Origin: Methylotenera sp.
Lineage (GTDB): Bacteria > Pseudomonadota > Gammaproteobacteria > Burkholderiales > Methylophilaceae
Direction: 5' to 3'
Assembly (NCBI GenBank): GCA_013141495.1
Contig: JABFQV010000008.1
Span: forward strand, 1-64,000
Length of the DNA: 64,000 bases
A program made the translations under genes and the position numbers. A model generated the notes under the pieces. That model had not been told where the DNA came from. It saw nothing but the letters and a program-made list of their open reading frames with translations, and did not search any database. This document shows, piece after piece, positions 37,336 to 46,713 of the stretch (the stretch's first letter is position 1; every line of letters starts with the position of its first letter).

Positions 37336-37368
37336 GTAATAAGCTGGGATATACACTCGGCTTATTAC
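37336..37368 (+). terminator. Hairpin after the small gene
   Basis: GTAATAAGC (37336-37344) pairs with GCTTATTAC (37360-37368) around 15 bases, followed by TTTATG. It lies between the rightward gloA-side genes and the convergent GGDEF gene, so it may terminate both. Confidence 0.4.
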
Positions 37369-37441
37369 TTTATGAATAAATACTGAAGGTCAAAAGGTTT
37401 GACTTTGAGTCGTGGCCGATGCGGTTTTACTGCACCTTGGT

Positions 37442-39277
37442 TTACTGCGAATCGCGTGCCACAACGGGCTCAGCGCCAATCACACGGTTACGACCCGATT
37501 GCTTTGCCAAATATAACGCAGCGTCAGCGCGTGGCAAAATGCTATCGGCATCTTCTCCAGTCACCCTCTCAGCTACACCAGCACTAAAAGTGATGAGTAC
37601 GCGTTCATTGTTATGCAGAAAAAAGTTTTTGGTTAGCTCGCGTTGTAACCCTGAGATTACCTCTACTGCATCATCTTGTTTTGAGCCGGGTAATAGAATC
37701 ACAAACTCTTCACCGCCGTAGCGTGCTAGCACGTCAGTACTGCGCAAAATGCCTTTCACTACCTTTGCCAAGTGCGCGAGGGCTTTGTCGCCTGTGGAGT
37801 GACCTAAAGTGTCGTTAATTTTTTTGAAATGGTCAATGTCGAGCATAGCGAGCGAGAGTGCCGTGCTATGTCGGTCAGCACGCTCAAATTCTCTGGTTAA
37901 GGCCTCGTCCATGCCGCGCCTGTTCAATGCGCCGGTTAAAAAGTCCTCGTGTGCCACTTCGCTAATGTAATCAAGTTTGACGGTGAGTTCAACAATTTGC
38001 TTCTCTGCATATTCTACTTTTTTCTGCGTTTCTTGCAGGGCTTCATGGTTTTGTTTAGCGTCTTCGTTCATTGCGCTGATGTCGCCGACCAAGCTTTCGA
38101 GAATGCTGCTGAGTTCTGCGATGTTATCAGTTGCGTTAATTTGGTCGTGGTAGGTTTGAATTTTGCTTTGATAGCTTCCAGTGCTGACGGTGATGTCTGC
38201 CAAGCGGCTTACAAAGGTGCTGACCATGCTTCTCAATGTTTCTTTTGCGGCAAGTAGTCCAGGCTTGATGTTAGATTGCTTGAAAATTAACTCTTTCAGG
38301 CTACTTTCAGCATTGTAAACAGCATCGATGTTAAGCGGTTTGGAAATAATCTCTTGAACAATCGCTAATTGGCCGTGCAGCCATTTATCCTCAATGGTGA
38401 GCTCGCCCATGCTGGAAACCAGCAGGCGCAGTATCTGTATTAGCGCTTCTTGCATGCGATGCTGAGAGTCGTTTTGCATCTCAGCGCGTAGCAATGTGGA
38501 TTTTAACGCATCGTTCAGTTTGTCCACCTCTTCAATGGTTTCAGCCGCTTCCGCACGTTTAATGAGCGCTTGGATTCTGGTGAGCGCACTAGGTATTTCT
38601 GCAAACTGAGGAGCAACCACTAAATTGATTGTTCTAATCAGCATGTCGCGCCAAGCCGTTGCAACTAACTTTTTGTTGTCGTTGTTACTGCTAACAGCAC
38701 TTGCCTTATGCGTTATTACGGACGGTGTTGATGGTGCTGTGGTGGAGCTTGATATTGCAGAAGGCAAAGCGGCTGGCGTTTCGATGCCTGCTTGACCGTC
38801 GCCCCATGAGGTGATGAGCGCCTGGATTTTTTGACTTAACTGGGCGGGGTCATTGCCAAAATGGATGATTACTTGGTTAACCCCCTCTTTTTTTCGGCTC
38901 AGGGTTAAACCACTATGGTTGACATCAAGCTGCTTTAGCAAATAGCGTAATAGCGCACCCCAGTTGGCGGCATCACCTGTACCCGCAGTCGATTGAAGCA
39001 GAATTCGTAATTGTGCTTCTAAATTAGATGCGTCTTGCCTCTCGATTAAAGTTGCAATTTTTTTTGCGATAGACGTGTATTGAGGGTTATTTTTACTTTT
39101 CTCTTGCAGTACTTTTTCAAGAGAAGCGTTGAGTATGGCTGACTGTTTGCTAGGCTGGATGCCGGAAATTTCCTCGTAAACGCGACGATAATTTTCAGGT
39201 GTAGGTGGACTTTGGATTTTAGAAAGCTTAATAAGCGTTTGACGTGCTAATTCTAAAGGTGTTAATTTCTGTTCCAT
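37442..39277 (-). CDS. Diguanylate cyclase (GGDEF), cytosolic
   Basis: This 611-residue protein has a long N-terminal region without membrane segments, including a predicted coiled coil around residues 385-430. A C-terminal GGDEF domain follows. The active-site motif is GGEEF (521-525), preceded by an RSTD inhibitory site at the right distance of five residues, so c-di-GMP synthesis with product inhibition is expected. The N-terminal half resembles YfiN-independent cytosolic cyclases with no clear known sensor domain. Confidence 0.9.
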   Translation of the reverse strand: MEQKLTPLELARQTLIKLSKIQSPPTPENYRRVYEEISGIQPSKQSAILNASLEKVLQEKSKNNPQYTSIAKKIATLIERQDASNLEAQLRILLQSTAGTGDAANWGALLRYLLKQLDVNHSGLTLSRKKEGVNQVIIHFGNDPAQLSQKIQALITSWGDGQAGIETPAALPSAISSSTTAPSTPSVITHKASAVSSNNDNKKLVATAWRDMLIRTINLVVAPQFAEIPSALTRIQALIKRAEAAETIEEVDKLNDALKSTLLRAEMQNDSQHRMQEALIQILRLLVSSMGELTIEDKWLHGQLAIVQEIISKPLNIDAVYNAESSLKELIFKQSNIKPGLLAAKETLRSMVSTFVSRLADITVSTGSYQSKIQTYHDQINATDNIAELSSILESLVGDISAMNEDAKQNHEALQETQKKVEYAEKQIVELTVKLDYISEVAHEDFLTGALNRRGMDEALTREFERADRHSTALSLAMLDIDHFKKINDTLGHSTGDKALAHLAKVVKGILRSTDVLARYGGEEFVILLPGSKQDDAVEVISGLQRELTKNFFLHNNERVLITFSAGVAERVTGEDADSILPRADAALYLAKQSGRNRVIGAEPVVARDSQ

Positions 39278-39392
39278 ATAATCTTATTGCCCATGTACCC
39301 GTTTGGGTGATTGTTGCACGACGTTACAATTAGAACAAGTAAGAATATCACAGCCGACTGTATTTATTTGGGTAGGCGCTGGATTCAGACAA

Positions 39393-39424
39393 AAAAAATG
39401 ACCCGATTAAGGGTCATTTTTACT
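39393..39424 (-). terminator. Terminator of the cold-shock gene
   Basis: AAAATGACCC (39395-39404) pairs with GGGTCATTTT (39411-39420) around six bases. On the minus strand it is followed by TTTTTTTGTC. It lies about 20 bases downstream of the cold-shock stop codon. Confidence 0.88.
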
Positions 39425-39438
39425 GGATTCTTTAAGTA

Positions 39439-39642
39439 CTAAACCTTCTGAATGTTAGAAGCTTGTTTACCTTTTGGTCCATCAGTTACGTCGAAAGTAA
39501 CGCGATCGTTTTCTTTTAAGCTTTTGTAGCCACTATCAACGATTGCTGAGAAATGTGCGAATAAATCGTCACCACCTGCGTCAGGAGTAATGAAACCAAA
39601 ACCTTTAGAATCATTAAACCATTTTACTAAACCTGTTGCCAT
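39439..39642 (-). CDS. Cold shock protein (CspA family)
   Basis: This 67-residue single OB-fold RNA/DNA-binding protein has RNP1 KGFGFITPD and RNP2 DLFAHFSAI. It is probably an RNA chaperone. It has the usual length, with its own terminator. The upstream AT-rich region up to about 39780 may include a structured 5' leader, typical for this family. Confidence 0.95.
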   Translation of the reverse strand: MATGLVKWFNDSKGFGFITPDAGGDDLFAHFSAIVDSGYKSLKENDRVTFDVTDGPKGKQASNIQKV

Positions 39643-40012
39643 ATCTTATTCCATACTCTTAAAAAAGGGAGACACCCTGAAAGTTCGGGTTTTTAAACAC
39701 AATCAATCTAAAAAAGACTAAAAGATTAAAAATTCAAACGCCTAGAATGCTTTTTACGGGTAAATAATAGCTGTGTCAAGCATTATTTTAATTATTTCTA
39801 TAGGGTTTCTATAGAGGTAGGCTGTTTTTTTTAGTTTAATCATGCTGTTAGCTTGCATAATTGAGCTTGTAGGGCTATAGTTCGCTCCGCGTTTGGTAGT
39901 GCTTACGCTATTGTATATTTTTTCCACTATTCCTGCGGTTTTAATGTTGCTACAAACTCATTTAGATTGTTGCTTCAACTGCGGGTCTTAAATGATGATT
40001 GGAGTAATAGCC
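39643..40012. promoter_or_regulatory. Divergent region between the cold-shock gene and infA
   Basis: These 370 non-coding bases are AT-rich. The part next to the cold-shock gene (39643-39780) probably holds the cold-shock leader and promoter read leftward. The part before infA has GGAG at 40001-40004, eight bases before the TTG start. I see no RNA gene or repeat here. Confidence 0.4.
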
Positions 40013-40273
40013 TTGGCTAAAGAAGAATTGATTGAAATGAGCGGTGTTGTGATGGAAATTCTGCCGGATTCGCGTTATCGCGTAACGTTAGATAACGGTC
40101 ACTCACTGATTGCCTATACTGGCGGTAAAATGAAAAAGAACCACATCCGTATTTTGGCGGGTGATAAAGTGACGCTTGAGTTGTCACCGTATGATGTAAA
40201 CAACGGGCGTATTACTTTTAGACATATTGAAAATACTGGCTCGACTTATACACCAAGAAAACGTACTTATTAA
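40013..40273 (+). CDS. infA: Translation initiation factor IF-1, second-copy type
   Basis: This S1-type OB-fold protein binds the 30S A site. It begins [23 protein letters not shown] and continues [24 protein letters not shown]. The start is a TTG with GGAG upstream; the ATG at 39992 would add seven residues not found in the family. The TTG gives 86 residues, longer than the 72-residue IF-1, because of the tail after ITFRH ([15 protein letters not shown]). This matches the extended extra IF-1 of betaproteobacteria. It neighbours a cold-shock gene. Confidence 0.88.
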   Translation: MAKEELIEMSGVVMEILPDSRYRVTLDNGHSLIAYTGGKMKKNHIRILAGDKVTLELSPYDVNNGRITFRHIENTGSTYTPRKRTY

Positions 40274-40325
40274 TTAGCGTTGTTTATTAAAAGATGCGCC
40301 TCAATTTAAAGATAGGCTCAATAAA

Positions 40326-40350
40326 ATAACCTTTTTAATTATAAGGTTAT
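40326..40350. promoter_or_regulatory. Inverted repeat after infA
   Basis: ATAACCTT and AAGGTTAT form an eight-base perfect stem around nine AT bases. There is a T-rich stretch only on the minus strand. It may end the infA transcript poorly or act as an operator for the downstream promoter. Confidence 0.35.
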
Positions 40351-40364
40351 GTCAACAATAGTAT

Positions 40365-40392
40365 TTGACATGTATTTGTATCTTTTGATAAA
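40365..40392 (+). promoter_or_regulatory. Candidate promoter of the His-containing membrane protein
   Basis: TTGACA (40365-40370), a 16-base spacer and GATAAA (40387-40392) resemble a sigma70 promoter, ending 19 bases before the ATG at 40412. Confidence 0.5.
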
Positions 40393-40411
40393 AGATGATA
40401 TTGTGTAAGTC

Positions 40412-40813
40412 ATGTTTCTAGCACTTAATAAAAAGAGTTTGTGGGTTATTGTGATTTGGTTTGCGATTTTGCAAGCTTTTTCGCCGTTTATTCATGGGCA
40501 TTTTGAGGCTGATACACCCGCTCAGGGTGTAGGCTTGCATATCCATATGCAAGCGTTTGAGCAAGCAAATCCGCTCGCTAGTGATAAAGTACATGTACTG
40601 CAAAATGTCGGTGATGCGATACATACTATAGGCGTTGATAAGGCACGCATCATAAGTGTGGATTTATTGCCACCGCCTTTATTTACGGTATTGTTGGTTT
40701 TGTTTTTGTTTGTGCTGGCCACAAAATTTGCCAGACTTAGTTTTGCACGCCCCCTCTATCTTCCTTTATATCTCCGCCCGCAATCTAAACCGCGGGCCCC
40801 GCCTTTTTCCTGA
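40412..40813 (+). CDS. Small membrane protein with His-containing loop, RND-associated
   Basis: This 133-residue protein has two hydrophobic segments (about 9-27 and 88-107). A loop of about 60 residues between them contains HGHFE, HIHMQ and further His residues. The tail is basic and Pro-rich. The loop is likely periplasmic and might bind metal, as small CzcI-like proteins upstream of czcCBA operons are thought to do. No family is recognised with certainty. The heavy-metal RND operon starts about 120 bases downstream. Confidence 0.65.
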   Translation: MFLALNKKSLWVIVIWFAILQAFSPFIHGHFEADTPAQGVGLHIHMQAFEQANPLASDKVHVLQNVGDAIHTIGVDKARIISVDLLPPPLFTVLLVLFLFVLATKFARLSFARPLYLPLYLRPQSKPRAPPFS

Positions 40814-40834
40814 CATAATCAAGTGTTAAAGTAT

Positions 40835-40848
40835 TTACGCTAGCGTAA
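40835..40848. promoter_or_regulatory. Perfect 14-base palindrome before the RND operon
   Basis: TTACGCTAGCGTAA is a perfect palindrome 84 bases before the outer-membrane factor start. It could be the binding site of a dimeric regulator of the efflux genes; no regulator is encoded nearby. Confidence 0.4.
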
Positions 40849-40879
40849 GTGCTATTTTGATATTATTTCATTCGACTAT

Positions 40880-40903
40880 TCACCATTGACTAAAAAATGG
40901 TGA
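40880..40903 (+). promoter_or_regulatory. Hairpin in the leader of the RND operon
   Basis: TCACCATT (40880-40887) pairs with AATGGTGA (40896-40903) around eight bases, 28 bases before the start codon. No T-run follows. It is perhaps an mRNA structure or an operator. Confidence 0.4.
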
Positions 40904-40931
40904 TAGCTCCAAAATGAAATCAGGAGAGTTT

Positions 40932-42188
40932 ATGCGATATATTTCCCAAATTTTTCTGTTGATCGCGTTACTGCAATCGACAGCTAATATAGCTTTGGCC
41001 GAACCAGTTCAACATGAGGTTGATCATTTTGATGTGCTGACGGTTAATCCTAACCTGCAATTGAACGAGGTGTTAGAAAAAACATTTTTACGTCATCCAT
41101 TACAGGCTACTTTACGATCACGCGATTCAGTCGTTTCTGCCAAAAAACTGGTAGCGAATGCCATGTTGCCAACAGCGCCTGCGGTGAGTTTATTGCATCA
41201 AAACGATGTGTTAGGCAGTGGCCGCGGTGAACGTGAGTGGCAAGCGGAGATGGAACTGCCGATTTGGCTACCTAACCAACGTAATAACCGACTAAAAGTG
41301 GCAGACGCGAGCCAATCGGGCGTGATTGCGAGCCGAGAAAGTTTAAAGTTGCATGTGGCGGGTCAGTTACGTGAGGCGTTATGGGATGTTGCCGCCAATG
41401 ACAACAATCTCGCCTTGGCGCTCAATCAATTAGAAGTGGCTAATAAGCTTCAGCGCGATGTTGAAAAGCGTCATCAGGCAGGTGAAATGGCTAAAACGGA
41501 TGTGATGCTGGCGCAACAGGAAACCTTACGTGCAGAAAAAGACAAATTGCGTGCCGAGGCTGAGGTGATGCATGCGCGACATCGTTATTATTTGCTTACA
41601 GGCATACGTGAATTACCTGTTAGTTATACCGAGAAGCAGTCTGAGCTGGAGGATTACAGTCAATCGTCAATCTGGCTTGAAGCCCAATCTAAGGTGGGAT
41701 TGGCAGAAACAGAGCGTAGCCTAGCGCAGGTAGAAAGCCATGAAAACATGCAGGTGTTATTTAATATGCGCAGTACAAAAGGTGCATTTGATAGCACAGC
41801 CAATGATAGCGTGGGGCTTAAATTGCGTATTCCATTTGGTGGTGAAACGCGTGCCGCGCCAATTAAAGCCGCAGCCGAGCTTGGGGTTGGCAATGCATTG
41901 AGCGAGCGCGAAACGCTTAAATATGCACTGGAGGCGGCTATGCATGAAGCTGAGCATAATTTAAGTGTAAGCCGTGAGGAATTAGCCATTGCCAATAAGC
42001 AGTTTGATATTGCTAAAGAGAGCGTCAGGCTCGCACAAAAGGCTTTTCAATTAGGTGAGGCTGATTTAGTTAGTTTGCTACGCGTACAAGCACAAACTTT
42101 TGAGGCTGAGCGCGCATTTACCACCCGTCAAATTCAAGTGCAGTGGGATATTGCCCGCTACAACCAAACCGTAGGAGTGCTTCCATGA
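40932..42188 (+). CDS. Outer-membrane efflux factor (CzcC/TolC family)
   Basis: This TolC-like outer-membrane channel subunit has a signal peptide (about 1-23) and two repeated helical/barrel halves with long coiled coils (for example KLQRDVEKRHQAGEMAKTDV and IAKESVRLAQKAFQLGEADL). The ATG at 40932 has AGGAGAG at good distance, so it is chosen over 40914. It gives 418 residues, normal for CzcC-type factors. The stop overlaps the adaptor start (ATGA). Confidence 0.9.
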   Translation: MRYISQIFLLIALLQSTANIALAEPVQHEVDHFDVLTVNPNLQLNEVLEKTFLRHPLQATLRSRDSVVSAKKLVANAMLPTAPAVSLLHQNDVLGSGRGEREWQAEMELPIWLPNQRNNRLKVADASQSGVIASRESLKLHVAGQLREALWDVAANDNNLALALNQLEVANKLQRDVEKRHQAGEMAKTDVMLAQQETLRAEKDKLRAEAEVMHARHRYYLLTGIRELPVSYTEKQSELEDYSQSSIWLEAQSKVGLAETERSLAQVESHENMQVLFNMRSTKGAFDSTANDSVGLKLRIPFGGETRAAPIKAAAELGVGNALSERETLKYALEAAMHEAEHNLSVSREELAIANKQFDIAKESVRLAQKAFQLGEADLVSLLRVQAQTFEAERAFTTRQIQVQWDIARYNQTVGVLP

Positions 42189-43288
42189 GTTATTTTTATA
42201 AGCGTTATTTTGTATTGTTAAGTATGGCTACAGTGGCTTTAGTGAGTACCGCACAGGCGGCTGACATAGTCATGACAGCAACGCAACAACAGAGTTTAGG
42301 TGTTAGCGTCAGTGTAGTAGGTAAAAATACGGTGTTAAGTAGCCGTCGTTTTCCTGCCGAAATCGTGGTGCCGGTTGGTCAAGAGCGTGTAGTGAGTGCA
42401 CCGCAATCTGGTTTGCTGGATCAACTCTATGTGGCAGCAGGGCAAAGCGTTAAAAAAGGGCAAGTGATTGCGCATTTAATTAGCCCTGATTTATTAAACT
42501 TGCAGCGAGATTATCTGCAAGCGCAGACGCAAAAAAAGTTGGCAGCAAAAAGTTTATCTCGAGATGCTGAGTTATTGAAAGATGGCATTATTGCGCAACG
42601 CCGTTATTCGCAAACTGAAAGTGCGCATGAAGAAGCAAGTGCGGCATTAGCTCAGCGTAAGCAGGCTTTAAATTTAGCGGGAATGAATGATGTTGCTATT
42701 GGTAAGTTAAGCCCAACGTCAGGCATGACGAGTGGTATTAGCATTGTGGCGCCTATGGATGGTCAGGTGTTAGCGCAAATGGTCATCAGCGGCCAGCGCG
42801 TGGACATGGCGATGCCGTTGTATAGAATTGCTAAACTGAACCCGCTTTGGCTAGAAATACATGCCCCGCTTGAAGGTTTGCCGTTTGTTAAACAAGGCAT
42901 GCCGGTGCAAATTCCTAAACTGCAGGCAAGTGGTAAGCTGATTGCGGTGATCCGTAGTGTGAATAAAACAGATCAAACCTTGCACTTACGGGCAGAAATC
43001 ACCAACGGCGCTGAAAAACTATCGCCAGGACAGATTGTTGAGGCTGAAATTAGCCTTGGCGGACAGTCGCAACATTTTAGCGTGCCAAAATCGGCGCTTG
43101 CAAGGCAGGGCGCTACAGCGGTTGTATTTGTGCAAACAAAAACCGGGTTTAGTCCGCTCACAGTAAAAGTTATTTCTGAGCAGGGTGATGAGGCGATTGT
43201 TGACGCGGCATTTAAAGGTGATGAGAAAATTGCAGTGACAGGTATTGCTGCCATTAAAGGTGCCTGGTTAGGTTTGGGTGGCGAATAA
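42185..43288 (+). CDS. RND periplasmic adaptor (CzcB/CusB family)
   Basis: This 367-residue membrane-fusion protein has an N-terminal signal (about 1-25). A barrel-sandwich half-motif follows (SAPQSGLLDQLYVAAGQSVKKGQVIAHL), then an alpha-hairpin (YLQAQTQKKLAAKSLSRDAELLKDG), the second lipoyl half (ISIVAPMDGQVLAQMV) and beta-barrel domains. No His-rich N-terminal metal-binding stretch is evident. It is coupled to the TolC-like gene before and the RND pump after it. Confidence 0.92.
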   Translation: MSYFYKRYFVLLSMATVALVSTAQAADIVMTATQQQSLGVSVSVVGKNTVLSSRRFPAEIVVPVGQERVVSAPQSGLLDQLYVAAGQSVKKGQVIAHLISPDLLNLQRDYLQAQTQKKLAAKSLSRDAELLKDGIIAQRRYSQTESAHEEASAALAQRKQALNLAGMNDVAIGKLSPTSGMTSGISIVAPMDGQVLAQMVISGQRVDMAMPLYRIAKLNPLWLEIHAPLEGLPFVKQGMPVQIPKLQASGKLIAVIRSVNKTDQTLHLRAEITNGAEKLSPGQIVEAEISLGGQSQHFSVPKSALARQGATAVVFVQTKTGFSPLTVKVISEQGDEAIVDAAFKGDEKIAVTGIAAIKGAWLGLGGE

Positions 43289-46200
43289 TGTTAGCTAAAC
43301 TCATTCAATTTGCGCTCACGCAGCGCTTACTCATGCTGATTCTTACGCTAGGCTTGGCGGCGGCGGGCGCGCTAGCTTATCAATCATTACCGATTGATGC
43401 CTTTCCCGACGTATCTTCAACGCAGGTTAAAATCATTATTAAAGCGCCCGGCATGACGCCAGAAGAAGTTGAAGCGCGTATTACCGCCCCGATTGAAGTT
43501 GAGATGCTGGGTATTCCGCATCAGGTTGGCTTGCGCGCGGTGGCCAAGTATGCGCTCACTGACATTACGGTGGATTTTAAAGATGGAACCGATATTTATT
43601 GGGCACGGCAACAGGTGGCCGAGCGCCTGAATGCAGTATGGAGTAATTTACCTGCTGATGTTTCTGGCGGTATGGCGCCGTTAACGACACCTTTGGGTGA
43701 GATGTTTATGTTTACGGTGCAAAGCGATACGCTGAGCTTACAAGAGAAACGTAGCTTGTTGGACTGGGTGATTCGCCCGCAATTGCGCACAGTGCCAGGG
43801 GTTGCCGATGTGAATGCGCTAGGTGGCTTGGTGCGCAGCTTTGAAATTGTGCCAGACAATGCACGTATGTATGCGCGTGGCGTGGCAATTGATACGTTAC
43901 AAAGCGTGTTAGAAAACAATAATCGTAACGGTGGTGCTGGCAGGCTAAGCGATGGCGAAGGTTCATTGTTGGTGCGCGCTGAAGGCGGCTTTAAAACCAT
44001 CGATGACGTTAAAAACACCATTGTGCGTAGCGAGCAGGGCATGTCGGTCAGAATTGCCGATGTTGCCGATGTCCGCATAGGCTCACTCACTCGTTATGGC
44101 GCTGTTACCAGCAATGGCACAGGGGAGGTGGTAGAAGGCTTGGTGTTAGGTTTACGTGGCGCCAATGCACAAAAACTGGTCGAAGGCGTAAAAGCCAAGC
44201 TTGCCGAAATTGCACCTAGTCTGCCTAAAGGTACCAACATCCATGTTTTTTATGATCGCGGTAATTTGGTAGAGCGTGCAGTACATACCGTGACTAAAGC
44301 ATTATTAGAAGCCGTGGTGTTGGTGCTGATATTACTGGTATTGTTTTTAGGTAATTTTAGAGCTGCATTGACCATTGCTTTCATACTGCCGCTGTCAGCT
44401 TTATTTACTTTTTTACTCATGCGTAATTTTGACATGTCCGCCAATTTAATGAGCTTGGGCGGCTTGACCATTGCCATTGGTATGTTGGTGGATGCCGCGG
44501 TGGTGGTGGTTGAGAATGTGGTTTCGCATCTGGCGGATACTAAAAAGGCAGGCTCCTTGCCCAGAATGCATATTATCTACCGTGCCGTACGTGAGGTCAG
44601 CGTGCCGGTTACAGCGGGGGTGTTAATTATCATCACCGTGTTTTTACCTTTACTCACTTTGCAAGGGCTTGAAGGCAAGCTGTTTACACCAGTTGCGCTG
44701 ACTATTATGTTTGCCTTGGCGGGGTCGCTGTTTTTATCTCTAACTGTCATCCCCGTGCTGGCTTCATTTCTACTCAAAGAAGTCAGCCATGAAGAACCGT
44801 GGTTAGTGAGAAAAGCGTTAAGCGTTTATGAGCCGATACTTAACTGGTCTTTAGATCATGCCAAATTGATTGTCATCGGTGCCTTTGTGCTGTTAGCTGT
44901 TACCGGCGTTGTTTATACGCAAATTGGTAAAACCTTTATGCCTACCATGGATGAAGGCGATCTGATTGTTGGGGTGGAAAAATTGCCGTCCATCAATCTG
45001 CAACAAAGCTTGCTCACTGATATGAACGTGCAGCGTGCTATTTTAAGCCAAGTGCCTGAAGTGAAGGGCGTTTTTTCCAGAGTTGGCTCAGACGAACTTG
45101 GGCTAGACCCGATGGGCTTAAATCAAACCGATAACTTTTTGATTTTAAAGCCGACCAGTGAATGGCGCATGAAAACCAAAGAAGCGTTAATTGACGAGCT
45201 ACGCAAGGTCATGGCGCAAATGCCGGGTTTGGATTACAGCTTTACACAGCCTATTGACATGCGTGTGAATGAAATGATTTTAGGCGTGCGCGGAGATTTA
45301 GCCATCAAGATATTCGGCCCTGATTTAAAAGCACTCGATGCTAAAGCGCAGCAAATCATCAGTATTTTGGATTCGATTAAAGGCAGCCAGGACGTTTATA
45401 CGCCGCAAAATAGTGGTGTTCAATATCTGCAAATTAAAATAGACCGTGTAGCTGCAGGCAGGCTGGGTTTAGATATTGCTGAAATTGAAAATATCTTGCT
45501 GGCCCAACTTGAAGGCAAGCAGGTAGGTGTCGTGCAAGAAGCCCAAAAACGTACGCCAGTGTTGCTTCGCGGTAGCGTAGATTTACGTGCGTCACCGTCA
45601 GACTTCGGCAACTTAATGCTCACGCTGTCTAATGGCACCAACGTGCCACTTTCAGCCGTGGCTAAAATAGAGCGTGAAGAAGGCCCGGTAAAGGTGGATA
45701 GAGAGCGTGGCGTGCGTATGGTGGTGGTTACCGCCAATATCCGTAACCGTGATTTAGTCAGCTTTGTAGATGAAGCCAGGCAACGCATTGATAGCGAAGT
45801 GAAGCTAGAAGAGGGTTACTCTATTAAATTAGGTGGCCAGTTTGAAAATCAGCAACGCGCTGCGGCTCGTTTAGCTATTGTAGTGCCTGTTGCCATTGGT
45901 TTGATTTTCTTACTGTTGTTCGCTACTTTTGGCTCGATTAAACAATCCTTGCTAATTTTATCTAACATTCCATTTGCCATGATAGGCGGTGTGTTTGGTT
46001 TGTGGATTTCAGGCGAGTATTTATCGGTGCCGGCTTCAGTTGGATTTATTGCTTTGCTGGGGATTGCAGTATTGAACGGCGTAGTGATGGTGAGCTATTT
46101 TAATCTGCTGGCAGCGCAGGGAATGGATCAATTAAGCATTGTGGTTGAAGGCGCAAAGCGCAGACTAAGACCGGTGTTGATGACGGCAAGTATTGCCGCA

Positions 46201-46347
46201 TTTGGCTTGGTGCCACTGTTATTTGCTACCGGCCCAGGTTCAGAGATTCAAAAGCCGCTCGCCATTGTAGTGATTGGTGGTCTGGTGACCTCAACCGCAC
46301 TCACATTGGTCTTGCTGCCCATTTTTTATCGACGATTTTTTAAGTAG
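43288..46347 (+). CDS. Heavy-metal efflux RND transporter (CzcA/CusA family)
   Basis: This 1019-residue inner-membrane proton-driven pump has 12 TMs in two halves with periplasmic loops. Diagnostic blocks are YQSLPIDAFPDVSSTQVKI and, in TM4, AIGMLVDAAVVVVENV (proton-relay Asp of the heavy-metal subgroup). Later blocks are KTFMPTMDEGDL and GIAVLNGVVMVSYFN. The metal cannot be fixed; the D in TM4 without a second acidic residue is more like divalent-metal pumps than a clear CzcA. Its start overlaps the adaptor stop by one base (TAATG). Confidence 0.93.
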   Translation: MLAKLIQFALTQRLLMLILTLGLAAAGALAYQSLPIDAFPDVSSTQVKIIIKAPGMTPEEVEARITAPIEVEMLGIPHQVGLRAVAKYALTDITVDFKDGTDIYWARQQVAERLNAVWSNLPADVSGGMAPLTTPLGEMFMFTVQSDTLSLQEKRSLLDWVIRPQLRTVPGVADVNALGGLVRSFEIVPDNARMYARGVAIDTLQSVLENNNRNGGAGRLSDGEGSLLVRAEGGFKTIDDVKNTIVRSEQGMSVRIADVADVRIGSLTRYGAVTSNGTGEVVEGLVLGLRGANAQKLVEGVKAKLAEIAPSLPKGTNIHVFYDRGNLVERAVHTVTKALLEAVVLVLILLVLFLGNFRAALTIAFILPLSALFTFLLMRNFDMSANLMSLGGLTIAIGMLVDAAVVVVENVVSHLADTKKAGSLPRMHIIYRAVREVSVPVTAGVLIIITVFLPLLTLQGLEGKLFTPVALTIMFALAGSLFLSLTVIPVLASFLLKEVSHEEPWLVRKALSVYEPILNWSLDHAKLIVIGAFVLLAVTGVVYTQIGKTFMPTMDEGDLIVGVEKLPSINLQQSLLTDMNVQRAILSQVPEVKGVFSRVGSDELGLDPMGLNQTDNFLILKPTSEWRMKTKEALIDELRKVMAQMPGLDYSFTQPIDMRVNEMILGVRGDLAIKIFGPDLKALDAKAQQIISILDSIKGSQDVYTPQNSGVQYLQIKIDRVAAGRLGLDIAEIENILLAQLEGKQVGVVQEAQKRTPVLLRGSVDLRASPSDFGNLMLTLSNGTNVPLSAVAKIEREEGPVKVDRERGVRMVVVTANIRNRDLVSFVDEARQRIDSEVKLEEGYSIKLGGQFENQQRAAARLAIVVPVAIGLIFLLLFATFGSIKQSLLILSNIPFAMIGGVFGLWISGEYLSVPASVGFIALLGIAVLNGVVMVSYFNLLAAQGMDQLSIVVEGAKRRLRPVLMTASIAAFGLVPLLFATGPGSEIQKPLAIVVIGGLVTSTALTLVLLPIFYRRFFK

Positions 46348-46356
46348 AGGTGGACT

Positions 46357-46695
46357 ATGACACAAGATACAACTTTGCAGAATTCAGTAGCGCAAGGTCT
46401 TTTAATTATCATTGCGCCACCTGATTTAGAAGAAACATTGATTGATATATTGTTGCAAAAAACCGAAATTTCCGGTTTTACAACCAGTAATGTGAGCGGC
46501 CATGGCAGTAGCCATGGCGAAGGTGTCGTCAAATTGAGTATCGCGGAGCAGGTGACAGGCAGGCAACGGCGGGTACAGTTTATGACGCATGCTGTGCTTG
46601 TTGATTTGCAAAACCTAGTGGCGAGCCTTAAAGTGCAATTTAAAAATACAGATATACACTATATATTGATGCCGATTGCAGAAATACCGGCGTGA
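46357..46695 (+). CDS. DUF3240 protein of the RND operon
   Basis: This 112-residue soluble protein has a ferredoxin-like (PII-like) pattern: LLIIIAPPDLEETLIDILLQ, then HGSSHGEGVVKLSIAEQVTGRQRRVQF. DUF3240 genes often follow heavy-metal RND pumps, as here (nine bases after). The HGHGSSHGE-like stretch may bind metal. It is the last gene before a terminator. Confidence 0.85.
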   Translation: MTQDTTLQNSVAQGLLIIIAPPDLEETLIDILLQKTEISGFTTSNVSGHGSSHGEGVVKLSIAEQVTGRQRRVQFMTHAVLVDLQNLVASLKVQFKNTDIHYILMPIAEIPA

Positions 46696-46713
46696 TGTAG
46701 AAGTCAAATGACA

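Noticed and set aside
43596-44090. 164-residue leftward ORF opposite the RND pump gene
   Set aside because: It lies fully within a conserved coding region on the other strand and shows no domain; a shadow frame.
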